Shown: positions 7,040 through 16,130, numbered from the stretch's first letter. The stretch is 40,425 nt of DNA from Nostoc sp. CMAA1605 (GCF_021596505.1 NZ_PJIZ01000075.1:1-40425), one strand, 5' to 3'. Made by a program: numbers and translations. Notes: generated by a model from the sequence alone, not told the origin.

Positions 7040-8059
7040 ATGACAGTGCAAGATTCGCCTTTAAAAAACGATATCCTGGTGCATCGTCCTCGCCGTTTGC
7101 GTCGCACGGCGGCTTTGCGGCGGATGGTGCAGGAGACTACGCTTTCAGTGAATGATTTGATTTATCCTGTGTTTGTGATGGAGGGTGAAGGACAAAGAGT
7201 CGAAGTATCCTCTATGCCAGGATGTTATCGCTATACTTTAGATTTGTTATTGCAGGAAGTAAAACAGGCGTTTGATTTAGGAATTAATGCGATCGCACTT
7301 TTTCCGGTAATATCAGAATCACTCAAAGACGACACCGGTACAGAAAGCTATAATCCTAATGGGTTAGTACAGCGCACTGTCAAAGCTATTAAGCAAGCTG
7401 TTCCAGAGATTGTAGTTATTACAGATGTGGCTCTTGATCCCTTCACAACTCACGGTCATGATGGGTTAGTCGATGAGCAAGGGATTATTTTGAATGATCC
7501 CACGGTGGAAGTATTAGTGAAAATGGCACTGTCACAGGCTGAAGCTGGAACTGATTTTGTCGCACCTTCTGACATGATGGATGGTAGAGTGGGGGCAATT
7601 CGTCAAGCTTTAGATGCGGCTGGATATATTCATGTCGGGATTTTGGCTTATTCAGCTAAGTACGCCTCTGCTTATTATGGGCCTTTCCGCGATGCTTTAG
7701 ATTCTGCGCCGAAGTTTGGGGATAAAAAAACCTATCAAATGGATGCAGCTAACGCTAGAGAAGCTATCAAAGAAGTCAATTTAGATATCGCTGAGGGTGC
7801 AGATATTGTCATGGTCAAACCTGCCCTAGCTTATCTTGATATTATTTATCAAATCCGCAATACTACACAACTACCTGTTGCTGCCTATAACGTCAGTGGT
7901 GAATATGCGATGATTAAGGCGGCAGCACAGATGGGCTGGATTGATGAGAAAAGAATTATTTTAGAAACTTTAACCAGCATCAAACGAGCTGGTGCTGATT
8001 TAATCTTGACCTACTTTGCTAAAGAAGTGGCTCTGATGCTGGCGTATGGCGTGAAATAG
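7040..8059 (+). CDS. hemB: Delta-aminolevulinic acid dehydratase (porphobilinogen synthase)
   Basis: It condenses two 5-aminolevulinates to porphobilinogen in tetrapyrrole (heme/chlorophyll) synthesis. Family blocks are HRPRRLRRTAALRRMVQET, SSMPGCYRY, DFVAPSDMMDGRVGAIR, LAYSAKYASAYYGPFR (first Schiff-base Lys), DIVMVKPALAYLD (second Lys) and AAYNVSGEYAM. The metal loop reads DVALDPFTTHGHDG: Asp/Ala replace the three Cys of the zinc enzymes, so it is the zinc-independent, Mg-type loop. The start is ATG 7040 (339 aa). In-frame 7004 and ATG 7025 are possible but lie in or beside the operator. The Zur-like box upstream suggests induction when zinc is scarce. I cannot tell whether it is the only hemB in the genome. 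Confidence 0.95.
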   Translation: MTVQDSPLKNDILVHRPRRLRRTAALRRMVQETTLSVNDLIYPVFVMEGEGQRVEVSSMPGCYRYTLDLLLQEVKQAFDLGINAIALFPVISESLKDDTGTESYNPNGLVQRTVKAIKQAVPEIVVITDVALDPFTTHGHDGLVDEQGIILNDPTVEVLVKMALSQAEAGTDFVAPSDMMDGRVGAIRQALDAAGYIHVGILAYSAKYASAYYGPFRDALDSAPKFGDKKTYQMDAANAREAIKEVNLDIAEGADIVMVKPALAYLDIIYQIRNTTQLPVAAYNVSGEYAMIKAAAQMGWIDEKRIILETLTSIKRAGADLILTYFAKEVALMLAYGVK

Positions 8060-8205
8060 AGGCATGGGGCATAGGGCATAGGGCATGGGGCATGGGGCAT
8101 GGGGTAATAATATTAATCAATGCTCGATTCCCAATCCCCAGTCCCCAATCCCCAATCCCCAATCCCCGATGCCCTATGCCCTATGCCCCATGCCCAATTC
8201 CCCAA
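8060..8205. repeat. STRRs between convergent hemB and tab2-like genes
   Basis: GGCATGG/GGCATAG heptamers occur at 8062-8106 and CCCCAATCCCCAGT and CCCTATGCCC units at about 8127-8205. G-rich then C-rich blocks in the two halves are partly complementary, so a long imperfect hairpin between the converging genes is possible. Confidence 0.85.
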
Positions 8206-8997
8206 TTATTCCTGCAACAACCACACACCTGTGTAAGTCATACCGGAATCATCGGGTTGTACTATCAGAAAATGTAGTCCTCGACTTTGCTGTTTGCGCT
8301 GTTCGTAAACTTTGGCGGCGGCGGTAACTTCTTTGTCTTCAAAAGTTACTAATATCCATCTATCTACTAAACCTGCTTCTAAAACTAAACCATCTGGCGC
8401 ACCAGCAATATATTCAAGAGAGACAGGATTTACTGATTGTAGCCATTGGGCTAAACGGAGCGATCGCCTACCACCAAAAATTACTACACCAGGAATTGCT
8501 ACTGTTGATGCTAAACCTAGATTTAGGGGTTGTAGAGATTCTGGCATAGAGACAATGGGAATTGGGCGATCGCTAAATAAATCCACAAGATCACCAGCCG
8601 GAATTGTCGCAAATCGCCATTCCTCCCCCCAAAGGTTTTCCGGTAAGGGTAATGGTGGCGGTTTATCTATGGTTATTGGGTATTGCTTTTGGGTTAACCA
8701 TTCTTTCAATGCTACAGTTTGGCGTGATGGTACAACCTTGACACCTAAATTTTCCCCAGCCGTCTCAATTAAACTCAAGGATTGGGGACGAAATACCTGA
8801 ATTGCATCTGGTAAGTTGCCATTAGCCGCCTGCTGAAACTGCATAGTTAACCAACTGGCGTTCGCCTCAGACTGAAGACAGGTAGCGGTATATTCAAAAC
8901 TCCGAGTGGAATCACAAATCAACAACTCCCATAAAGTATGACCTGCGACATCTTTATGAGGACTACGATAAAAATCAGCTTGCCAAACCAGACTCAT
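8206..8997 (-). CDS. Tab2/Atab2-family RNA-binding protein (DUF1092)
   Basis: The product has 263 aa. The N-terminus (MSLVWQADFYRSPHKDVAGH), an internal WLTMQFQQA block and the ending GVWLLQE match the Tab2/Atab2 family as I know it. In Chlamydomonas and Arabidopsis these proteins bind RNA and support translation of photosystem reaction-centre mRNAs (psaB in Chlamydomonas). In cyanobacteria the role is presumed similar but less established. The length is normal. It converges with hemB across a repeat block. The stop is directly at the repeat edge. Confidence 0.85.
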   Translation of the reverse strand: MSLVWQADFYRSPHKDVAGHTLWELLICDSTRSFEYTATCLQSEANASWLTMQFQQAANGNLPDAIQVFRPQSLSLIETAGENLGVKVVPSRQTVALKEWLTQKQYPITIDKPPPLPLPENLWGEEWRFATIPAGDLVDLFSDRPIPIVSMPESLQPLNLGLASTVAIPGVVIFGGRRSLRLAQWLQSVNPVSLEYIAGAPDGLVLEAGLVDRWILVTFEDKEVTAAAKVYEQRKQQSRGLHFLIVQPDDSGMTYTGVWLLQE

Positions 8998-9005
8998 GAG
9001 TTGCT

Positions 9006-9216
9006 TTAGGGGTGTAAGGGTGTAAGGGTGTAGGGGTGTAGGGGTGTAGGGGTGTAGGGGTATGGGGTGTAAGGGTGTAGGGGTGTAAGGGTGTGGGGGT
9101 ATAGGGGAAATACACTTGGAAATTTGATTGAGGGTTTCTCATTAGTTCGGTTACTGAAGAATAGTTTATTCCCAATGCCCAATGCCCAATGCCCAATGCC
9201 CAATGCCCAATGCCCA
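9006..9216. repeat. STRRs: GGGTGTA array (9006-9105) and CCCAATG array (9171-9216)
   Basis: About 14 GGGTGTA/GGGGTAT units lie directly upstream of the Tab2-like start, and six or seven CCCAATG units lie directly after the stop of the S-formylglutathione hydrolase gene. Overlapping ORFs here are repeat-encoded. Confidence 0.9.
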
Positions 9217-9221
9217 GTCCC

Positions 9222-10088
9222 TCAAATTAAACCAAAAGCGATCGCATGATGGCGAATGTGGTCTTCTATAAAACTGGCGATAAAATAGTAACTGTGGTCA
9301 TAGCCTGCTTGATATCGTAAGTTTAGGGGTTGGTTCACAGTTTTACAAGCTTGGGCAAATACATCTGTGAGTAATTGTGTTTCTAGAAATTTATCAGCAG
9401 TCCCTTGGTCAATCAAAATTGCACTGTGAAAGCCAACTTGCTGTACTAATTCGCTAGCATCATAAGCACGCCAAGTTTCTTGATTACTACCTAAATAACC
9501 TTGCAAAGCTTTTTGTCCCCAAGGGCAACGCATCGGTGCAACTATGGGTGCAAATGCTGATACTGATTTGTATAAATTAGGATTTCGCATTGCACATACT
9601 AACGCCCCATGTCCGCCCATTGAGTGACCGCAAATCCCTTGATTTTCAGGCTGTGCAGGGAAATTAGCGGCAATGATAGCTGGTAATTCCTGCACGATAT
9701 AACTATACATTTGATAATGCGATCGCCAAGGTGCTTCTGTCGCATCCACATAAAAACCAGCACCAGTACCAAAATCCCAATCATCATCCTCACCGGCAAT
9801 TCCAGTGTTACGGGGACTAGTATCCGGTGCAACCAACATCAAACCATACTCAGCCGCATAACGTTGCGCCCCAGCTTTGACGATAAAATTCTCCTCAGTA
9901 CAAGTTAAACCAGAGAGAAAATAGAGAACAGGTACAGGGTTTTGGTTAATTTGTGGTGGCTGATACACTGCAAAACGCATTTCACTATTGCAGGTTGAAG
10001 AGGGATGAGAATAAAAGCCGAGTTGACCGTCAAAATTTTTATATTCAGCGATTAAATTAAGATTATTCATAATTACAGCAGTTTTCAT
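9222..10088 (-). CDS. fghA: S-formylglutathione hydrolase
   Basis: It hydrolyses S-formylglutathione to formate and glutathione in formaldehyde detoxification (esterase D family, alpha/beta hydrolase, cytoplasmic). Visible features are LYFLSGLTCTEENF (oxyanion region), the APDTSPRN block, DDWDFGTGAGFYVDAT, the nucleophile elbow GHSMGGHGA and the catalytic His in AGYDHSYYF. The length of 288 aa from ATG 10088 is normal; ATG 10070 (MNNLNLIAEY) is an alternative start. No glutathione-dependent formaldehyde dehydrogenase gene is adjacent. Confidence 0.93.
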   Translation of the reverse strand: MKTAVIMNNLNLIAEYKNFDGQLGFYSHPSSTCNSEMRFAVYQPPQINQNPVPVLYFLSGLTCTEENFIVKAGAQRYAAEYGLMLVAPDTSPRNTGIAGEDDDWDFGTGAGFYVDATEAPWRSHYQMYSYIVQELPAIIAANFPAQPENQGICGHSMGGHGALVCAMRNPNLYKSVSAFAPIVAPMRCPWGQKALQGYLGSNQETWRAYDASELVQQVGFHSAILIDQGTADKFLETQLLTDVFAQACKTVNQPLNLRYQAGYDHSYYFIASFIEDHIRHHAIAFGLI

Positions 10089-10165
10089 TCAAAATATGAG
10101 TGAGTTTAACTTGACTTGTAACAAAATAATAGCGATCGCATCTGTAAATTAGCGTGAGTCTTTTT

Positions 10166-10283
10166 TGACCTCTCCCCCAGCCCCTCTCCGATGCGGAGAG
10201 GGGAGTAGGAAGCTAAAATATCAACGAAAAATGTGGATTTTAAAGCCTCTCTCCTTGCAGGGGAGAGGTTTGGAGAGGGGTTA
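10166..10283. repeat. Double-hairpin dispersed repeat, copy 1
   Basis: A hairpin CCCCTCTCC-gatgc-GGAGAGGGG occurs at 10181-10203, then a second module at 10241-10282 (CTCTCTCC...GGGGAGAG). The second module is about 40/42 identical to 26755-26796. It abuts the stop of the mscS-like gene, so it may act as a terminator or stabilise that mRNA's 3' end. Confidence 0.75.
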
Positions 10284-10285
10284 GT

Positions 10286-11920
10286 TTAAAACTTTGACTT
10301 ACCGTCACCTATCACTTGTATTTCGTGAGAGTTAGACAACTGCGAGTCATTAACCCAGATTGCTTGTTGCGGAACGGGAATATCAATCCCAGCCTGGTCA
10401 AAGGCGACTTTCAGACGGCGGCGATATTCTCGTGCGACTTCCCATTGTTTGAGGGGTTGGGTTTTAATCCATACTCTAATCATTAAACCGCGATCGCCGA
10501 AATTATCGATACCCAAAACCTGCGGTGTTTCCAGAATTTGACGTTTCCACAGGATGTCTTGATTCATCTCTAAAGCCACATTTTTAATGAGTTGCAAGGC
10601 TTGGTCAATATCTGTTTGATAACCTACAGGAATCACTAAATCGGCTCTTGACCAACGGCTAGAAAGATTCGCCACTACCTTAATTTCACTGTTGGGAATT
10701 GTAATCAAGCGTCCTTCTGCATCCCTCACTTGCGTCATCCGCAAATTGAGATTTTCCACTAAACCACCAACATCACCAACAGCAATCACATCTCCTAAAG
10801 CATATTGGTCTTCAACGATAATTAAAAAGCCATTAATGGCATCTTTAATTAGGTTTTGGGAAGCCAAAGATACCGCCACACCCACTAAACTCGCACCAGC
10901 TAGCAAGGGTATGACATCGATACCAAACAAAATGAGTGCGGTTAAAATGCCAAATCCTACCCAAATAATGGTGACAATACTTTTAGTTACCCCAGAAAAT
11001 GTGGAAACTCGTAATTGTAGACGTTCAGAAGTTTCTGAGTTAAGTAAAGCACCACTGCTTACCAAAACGGTAGTCAATCGGTCAATCAGAGCATAACTCA
11101 AACGGGTAACTACATAAGTTCCCAATAACACCACACCGATTTTCAAAGGAATTTGAGCAGCCGTGACAATCCCTACTTGCAGTATGCGTGTATAGGGAAA
11201 TAAACCCAACATCACAAAACCGCCACCACTCCAAATTCCAGCTTGAGCAATTTGAAACAACCGTTTTTTAACTTCTTGTAAATGCTGGTGCTGCTGCTGA
11301 TTGAGTTGAGTAGTAATGTTTTGCGTATCTGGTGAAGTGCGTGGAACTGGAATCACGCGATGTTTTTTAGTTCTCTGTTGCCAACTATACACACCCCAAC
11401 TAGCTACAATCATCGCTAGTCCAAGACCCGCAGCAATCTTACCTTGGTTGATGAGAAATTGGGGTTTTCGTTCTTGTTTAGCTTGTTCTAAACCTGCTTT
11501 TAAATCTTGTGCAATTTGATTTGCCAATGTTGACGTATCTACCTGTTGTAGTGCAGCATCTGCGGTAGTAACCGTCATCAGATATTGACCATTAACTTCA
11601 ATTACTGGTAGCCCATTGATAGTTCGGGTATCTACCTTAACTTGTTTATCTTTAGACTGAAAGAAAGTGCGACTAATTTCCGCTAAATTCTGCTGAATAT
11701 TCTGTGAACGAGCCGAGAAGTCACTTTTGGATGCTGATATCTGAAACAATCGGCGACCGTCTAAATATACCCAGTCGGCAACAGTTCTGTCACTATTCTC
11801 ATTACTCACACTGCCAGAAACTGACAGTTGAGGTAAAAGAGGAATCTGGGCTGTAGCTTTTGGTACAAATGCAACAGAAACAACCATTGCACCTGCGATC
11901 GCCAAAAATTTAACGCGCAC
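10286..11920 (-). CDS. MscS-family mechanosensitive ion channel with periplasmic N-terminal domain
   Basis: The product has 544 aa. A signal peptide opens the protein (MRVKFLAIAGAMVVSVAFV...ATAQ), followed by an extracytoplasmic domain to about residue 165. Hydrophobic segments then run through FLINQGKIAAGLGLAMIVAS, GGFVMLGLFPYTRIL, IGVVLLGTYVVTRLSYALI and VTIIWVGFGILTALILFG. The pore/beta region is typical of MscS: LLAGASLVGVAVSLASQNLI (pore-lining TM3 pattern), then DQYALGDVI, GLVENLNLRMTQVRDAEGRL and TIPNS. The C-terminal domain ends near IPVPQQAIWV. It is likely an osmotic safety valve or small conductance channel in the inner membrane. The family call is firm. Confidence 0.92.
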   Translation of the reverse strand: MRVKFLAIAGAMVVSVAFVPKATAQIPLLPQLSVSGSVSNENSDRTVADWVYLDGRRLFQISASKSDFSARSQNIQQNLAEISRTFFQSKDKQVKVDTRTINGLPVIEVNGQYLMTVTTADAALQQVDTSTLANQIAQDLKAGLEQAKQERKPQFLINQGKIAAGLGLAMIVASWGVYSWQQRTKKHRVIPVPRTSPDTQNITTQLNQQQHQHLQEVKKRLFQIAQAGIWSGGGFVMLGLFPYTRILQVGIVTAAQIPLKIGVVLLGTYVVTRLSYALIDRLTTVLVSSGALLNSETSERLQLRVSTFSGVTKSIVTIIWVGFGILTALILFGIDVIPLLAGASLVGVAVSLASQNLIKDAINGFLIIVEDQYALGDVIAVGDVGGLVENLNLRMTQVRDAEGRLITIPNSEIKVVANLSSRWSRADLVIPVGYQTDIDQALQLIKNVALEMNQDILWKRQILETPQVLGIDNFGDRGLMIRVWIKTQPLKQWEVAREYRRRLKVAFDQAGIDIPVPQQAIWVNDSQLSNSHEIQVIGDGKSKF

Positions 11921-12012
11921 TCAAACACCTCCTAATTTACTATCGAATCCTGAAGAATTCTCCACGATACAATTACGTAATTGTACCTATCCATAGATAG
12001 AGGGAGAGGGGA

Positions 12013-12236
12013 GAGTGCTGAGTGCTGAGTGCTGAGTGCTGAGTAGTGAGTGCTGTTAGCGGTAGCGCGGCGTTTAGCCTGTGCTGAGTAGTGAGTAGTG
12101 AGTAGTGAGTAGTGAGTGCTGAGAGAGGAAGTTAATTCCACCCAATCCCCAGTCCCCAGTCCCCAGTCCCCAGTCCCCAGTCCCCAGTCCCCAATCCCCA
12201 ATCCCCAATCCCCAGTCCCCAATCCCCAATCCCCAG
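12013..12236. repeat. STRR cluster (GTGCTGA, GTAGTGA, CCCCAGT) with embedded 28-bp dispersed element
   Basis: GAGTGCT/GAGTAGT heptamers occur at about 12013-12122 and about 13 CCCCAGT/CCCCAAT units at 12140-12235. Inside, 12052-12079 is a non-heptamer element starting GCTGTTAGCGGTAG, which recurs on the other strand at 20512-20539 (25/28 identical). The spacer 11921-12451 has no other gene. Its last ~210 bases are the ahcY leader, in which I see no confident riboswitch. Confidence 0.85.
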
Positions 12237-12451
12237 AGAAAACTTCGTAATACTCTTACCAAAAATAAAGAGAAAAGAAAAAAGCCAAAGATGCAGTTGA
12301 CAGGGAGCTTATCAACAGTCAGTCTAGTTCAGGGAAGCTAAAACTAGGTATTTGGTAATTACAGCCAAATTTCCTGAGTCGTGGCATACTCAAGAAGGGT
12401 GCGTGTAAAAATACGTATCTCTCGTTACTTTTTTTTAAGGAAACTAGTTTA

Positions 12452-13729
12452 ATGACCGCAACATCTCCCCGATTAAAGCACGAGGTTAAAGACCTCGGCC
12501 TCGCTCCCTTGGGAAGACAGCGTATTGAATGGGCTGGACGCGAAATGCCTGTATTACGGCAAATCCGCGATCGCTTTGCCAAAGAAAAACCCTTTGCTGG
12601 TTTACGTTTGGTAGCTTGCGCCCACGTTACCACTGAAACAGCACATTTGGCGATCGCGCTCAAAGCTGGTGGTGCAGACGCGCTGTTAATTGCGAGTAAC
12701 CCTTTATCCACTCAAGATGACGTAGCAGCTTGCTTAGTCACAGATTACGAAATTCCTGTATTTGCGATTAAAGGCGAAGACGCAGAAACCTATAATCGCC
12801 ATGTCCAAATCGCTTTAGATCACCGTCCCAATATCATCATTGATGATGGTAGTGACGTAGTAGCTACCCTAGTACAAGAACGCCAACATCAAATCGCTGA
12901 TTTGATTGGTACTACTGAAGAAACAACCACCGGGATTGTGCGCCTCAAAGCCATGTTTAATGATGGCGTTCTCACTTTCCCCGCAGTCAACGTTAACGAC
13001 GCTGACACCAAGCATTTCTTTGATAACCGCTACGGTACTGGTCAATCTACCCTAGACGGTATCATCCGCGCTACAAATATTCTTTTAGCTGGTAAGACTG
13101 TAGTTGTCGTTGGCTACGGTTGGTGTGGTAAAGGTACAGCACTCCGCGCCCGTGGTTTGGGTGCTAACGTGATTGTTACCGAAATTGATCCCATCAAAGC
13201 CATCGAAGCAGTCATGGATGGTTTCCGCGTATTACCAATGGCGGAAGCTGCACCCCAAGGTGATTTGTTCATTACCGTGACTGGTAACAAGCACGTCATT
13301 CGTGGTGAACATTTCGACGTGATGAAAGACGGTGCGATCGTTTGTAACTCTGGTCACTTTGATATTGAACTTGACCTGAAATACTTAGCTAGCAAAGCCA
13401 CAGAAGTCAAACAAGTCCGCCCCTTCACAGAACAATATCAACTCCCCAGTGGTAAATCCGTGATTGTATTGGGTGAAGGTCGCTTAATCAACCTCGCTGC
13501 GGCTGAAGGACATCCTAGCGCAGTTATGGATATGAGTTTTGCGAATCAGGCGTTAGCTTGCGAATACCTAGTGAAAAACAAAGGTACATTACAACCTGGC
13601 TTACATTCAGTTCCCACTGAAGTAGACCAAGAAATTGCTCGTTTGAAGTTGCAAGCTTTGGGTATTTACATTGATAGCTTGACCCCTGATCAAATTGAAT
13701 ACATCAATTCTTGGCAATCTGGAACTTAA
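12452..13729 (+). CDS. ahcY: Adenosylhomocysteinase (S-adenosylhomocysteine hydrolase)
   Basis: It hydrolyses S-adenosylhomocysteine to adenosine and homocysteine, using bound NAD, to keep the methyl cycle running. Signature blocks are CAHVTTETAHLAIALKAGGA, DDGSDVVATLV, EETTTGI, AVNVNDADTKHFFDNRYGTG (substrate Lys/Asp region), the Rossmann motif VVVGYGWCGKGTA, VTGNKHVI, CNSGHFDIE and LGEGRLINLAAAEGHPS. The length of 425 aa is that of the bacterial short form. The ATG lies about 10 bases after TTAAGGAAAC, a good ribosome-binding site. It is followed by a strong intrinsic terminator. Confidence 0.97.
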   Translation: MTATSPRLKHEVKDLGLAPLGRQRIEWAGREMPVLRQIRDRFAKEKPFAGLRLVACAHVTTETAHLAIALKAGGADALLIASNPLSTQDDVAACLVTDYEIPVFAIKGEDAETYNRHVQIALDHRPNIIIDDGSDVVATLVQERQHQIADLIGTTEETTTGIVRLKAMFNDGVLTFPAVNVNDADTKHFFDNRYGTGQSTLDGIIRATNILLAGKTVVVVGYGWCGKGTALRARGLGANVIVTEIDPIKAIEAVMDGFRVLPMAEAAPQGDLFITVTGNKHVIRGEHFDVMKDGAIVCNSGHFDIELDLKYLASKATEVKQVRPFTEQYQLPSGKSVIVLGEGRLINLAAAEGHPSAVMDMSFANQALACEYLVKNKGTLQPGLHSVPTEVDQEIARLKLQALGIYIDSLTPDQIEYINSWQSGT

Positions 13730-13751
13730 TTTATTGATTAGTTGATTTTTT

Positions 13752-13782
13752 AGGGATAGGCTTTCGGGCTTATCCCTTTTTT
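13752..13782 (+). terminator. Rho-independent terminator of ahcY
   Basis: The stem AGGGATAGGC, a short TTTCG-type loop and GGCTTATCCCT are followed by TTTTTT. It lies 23 bp after the ahcY stop. Confidence 0.9.
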
Positions 13783-13961
13783 ACTGTCTGAAAAATGCAA
13801 AGGAGCAAAAAAAGAAGAAAATAAGCATAGTAATATTTATATAGTTGGCTCATATGACTGATACGTTATGACTAATTAATTTTTATATAGAAGTCCTCAG
13901 TGAATGTTAAAAAAGATGGAAATAAAATGACCTATTTATGGTATTTTCAGGTATTTATCTC

Positions 13962-15158
13962 TCACAACTGATTATTTAAAACTGCTATATCTCTGGCATC
14001 ATTTTCAAAAAGAGAAATTATTGTTTTTGGATGACATTCTAGAAGATTGCAAAATTTGTCTTCAAATTTATTAAGATATCTATCAAGATAATCAAATAAT
14101 TTAGTTAATCCATTGCGATTGACAAAAAATATATAATCTTCTATAAAATCATTTTCATCCAATTTATATCCCTTAGAAAATTTATATAGAGCTATCTCTT
14201 TATCTACTAAATTTTTTAATTTGAAATTAGAGTCCAATTCTGCTTCTAATATTCCTCGACTCTCATCAATAATGATTACAGGTATAAAAGCATCTAGATA
14301 TATTGTTTCAATTTCAGATAATAAATCATAAACTGAAACTAAATGCAGACGTTCCATTATTTCCTCAATACTTATGAATTCATTATTATTCATTTCCCGA
14401 ATAATTTGCCTGATGTATGAACTTCGTGAAAGTTCTGTCTTCATATGATTAAAATATATCTGGCTCATTTCATAATGTAGGGATTTTATACAGCTATAGA
14501 CTTGATGACAACTATCATAGATAAATGTATCCCTCAAATGATCACCTTTCATTGCATTAGCATCCATAACTAGTTGAGTAATTTTACTTGTTATTAATAA
14601 ATTAGGTTCAATAACGTCATTCAACTTAAACCGGTAATCAGATGCTATGAATTTAGGAAAATTTAATATATCATCTTGCTTTATACCGAAATTAAAACAC
14701 AATAAGTCAATTTGACTCTTAAATTTACAATCAGCAACTATCCATAAATTTAAAATTATTTTTGTCCTGGTTTCCTTTATTTTAAATGATGATTGTTTAT
14801 GAGCTAAAATATCTATCTGTCTAGATTTATTTGTTACTGTATCAACATAGAAATATTCAGCAGCGTCATAACCAGAGTTTTTAAAATCATTTAATGCTTT
14901 AATCTCAAGAATTGTACCTTCTTGCTCAAGAGTTTCCGATAACCTATTTATAATTTTATTTCTTTTATCTGGAGTCAAATAATAATCCTTATAATTTTCA
15001 GTTCTTATATGATCTTGCTGTTTTTTTAATTGTTTAACATCCATATCTAACAAATTTATTTGTTTCTGTATTTTTTGTTGATTGTCTTTATAAACAGCAA
15101 GATCATTCTCTAAATCTTTAGCTTTTTCTTCTATTTTTAATATTAAATCTTTATCCAT
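13962..15158 (-). CDS. AT-rich hypothetical protein: coiled coil plus possible PD-(D/E)XK nuclease-like core
   Basis: I do not recognise a named family. Residues ~1-55 are strongly coiled-coil (EEKAKDLENDLAVYKDNQQK then IQKQINLLDMDVKQLKKQQD). Next comes a region with the spacing of a PD-(D/E)XK fold: E in LEIKALNDFKNSGYD, then SRQIDILAHK, then LNLWIVADCKFKSQ, where QID supplies the Asp and DCK the (D/E)xK pair. The remaining ~220 aa are helical with no motif I know. Codon use is far more AT-rich than in ahcY, suggesting horizontal transfer. Neighbours are decayed xisH/xisI and ParDE genes. A nuclease or defence role is inference. Confidence 0.6.
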   Translation of the reverse strand: MDKDLILKIEEKAKDLENDLAVYKDNQQKIQKQINLLDMDVKQLKKQQDHIRTENYKDYYLTPDKRNKIINRLSETLEQEGTILEIKALNDFKNSGYDAAEYFYVDTVTNKSRQIDILAHKQSSFKIKETRTKIILNLWIVADCKFKSQIDLLCFNFGIKQDDILNFPKFIASDYRFKLNDVIEPNLLITSKITQLVMDANAMKGDHLRDTFIYDSCHQVYSCIKSLHYEMSQIYFNHMKTELSRSSYIRQIIREMNNNEFISIEEIMERLHLVSVYDLLSEIETIYLDAFIPVIIIDESRGILEAELDSNFKLKNLVDKEIALYKFSKGYKLDENDFIEDYIFFVNRNGLTKLFDYLDRYLNKFEDKFCNLLECHPKTIISLFENDARDIAVLNNQL

Positions 15159-15389
15159 TGTTTATTTACTCAAATATAATGTGATTTATGTAACTAAAGG
15201 TGGAAATTGAAATTAAAATCTTTAATATATATTGCTCCAAAGACTCACCTAGAGAACTCTTTAGATTAAAATATATTAACATTAGGCTATTCTAACTCTA
15301 TTAGAACATGATGTCATTGTATCTGGCTCTTTTTCAATAAACTACCTGAAATGTTTCAATAAGCAATTGTATGTCTATGCTCAAAATTA

Positions 15390-15479
15390 CGCTTTATTCA
15401 AGAAATAATTGCTGAACACAAATTAAAATTATTGATATTTGAAACTATTAAACAGGCGATTGTCTTATGGAAAGAATAA
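15390..15479 (+). pseudogene. xisH: xisH-like C-terminal remnant
   Basis: This frame reads RFIQEIIAEHKLKLLIFETI then KQAIVLWKE and a stop. It closely resembles the usual C-terminus of XisH-family proteins (fdxN-element excision controlling factor), and its stop overlaps the xisI start, as is normal for xisHI pairs. Upstream the frame is closed (TAA near 15360) and only scattered XisH-like words remain, so most of the gene is gone or frame-disrupted. The call relies on recalled family sequence and on gene order. Confidence 0.55.
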
Positions 15480-15796
15480 ATTATCCTGATGTAGTTAAAA
15501 CCGTCTTAGGAAGACATACCGATAATCATTGTTCAGAGGGAACAGAAAAGGAATTAATATTTGATTGTGAAAGAAATCGCTATTTAGTAGTTCATGTAGG
15601 ATGGGAAAATAATGAAAGAACTTATGCTACAGTTATCCATATAGATATTAAAGATGGAAAAATTTGGATTCAAAGAGATTTGACCGAAGCAGGTGTAGCT
15701 AGTGAGTTAGTAGAATGAGGAGTACCAAAAACCGATATAGTTTTAGGCTTTAAATCACCTTATGTGAGACAGTTTACTGATTTTGCAGTAGGTTAA
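15467..15796 (+). pseudogene. xisI: xisI-like gene interrupted by one in-frame stop
   Basis: This is an XisI-family protein (fdxN element excision controlling factor). Blocks are ELIFDCERNRYLVVHVGWEN, VIHIDIKDGKIWIQRDLTEA and ASELVE. The frame meets TGA at 15716-15718 and then continues GVPKTDIVLGFKSPYVRQFT DFAVG to TAA at 15794-15796, which is exactly the expected XisI ending. The position usually holds Leu, and TTA to TGA is a single substitution. An 83-aa truncated product or readthrough is possible. No excision element or recombinase is visible nearby; many XisHI homologs are not tied to fdxN. Confidence 0.85.
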
Positions 15797-15818
15797 TGCT
15801 TCACTCAACTAGCTATTT

Positions 15819-16130
15819 TCAAGTATCCATCGATTCCCCAAACAAAGATTCTAAATGTCGATAACCACTAACTAAGCGTACAATTTCAATACCACTATCG
15901 ATAACTCGATAAAGAATAACATAACCGTCCCAGGGAAGACCCCGCAAATCAACTCTGATATTGCTGTAGCTACGCCCCATGTTGGGAAAGTTAGCTAAAT
16001 ATTGGCATTTTTTCTCAAATTAACCAATAAAACGCTCTCCAGTATCTATATTTATATCGACAAAATAATCAATTATTTCTGATAAATCTCGAATCGCTTC
16101 AGGAGAAATAATATGTCTTTTTATCCTTGC
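15819..16130 (-). pseudogene. Broken ParE/RelE-type toxin
   Basis: The reverse-strand frame following the antitoxin reads KRHIISPEAIRDLSEIIDYF, continues to GERFIG, hits TAA at 16022-16020, then goes on FEKKCQYLANFPNMGRSY, LRGLPWDGYVILYRVID and VRLVSGYRHLESLF to TGA at 15821-15819. That is a normal ParE-family chain with one nonsense codon (GAA to TAA would explain it). There is also no usual start codon in frame at the antitoxin junction. The toxin looks inactivated while its antitoxin is intact. Confidence 0.8.

Noticed and set aside
12237..12451. SAH or SAM riboswitch in the ahcY leader
   Set aside because: No convincing pairing pattern or conserved core could be recognised by eye; a covariance-model search would be decisive.
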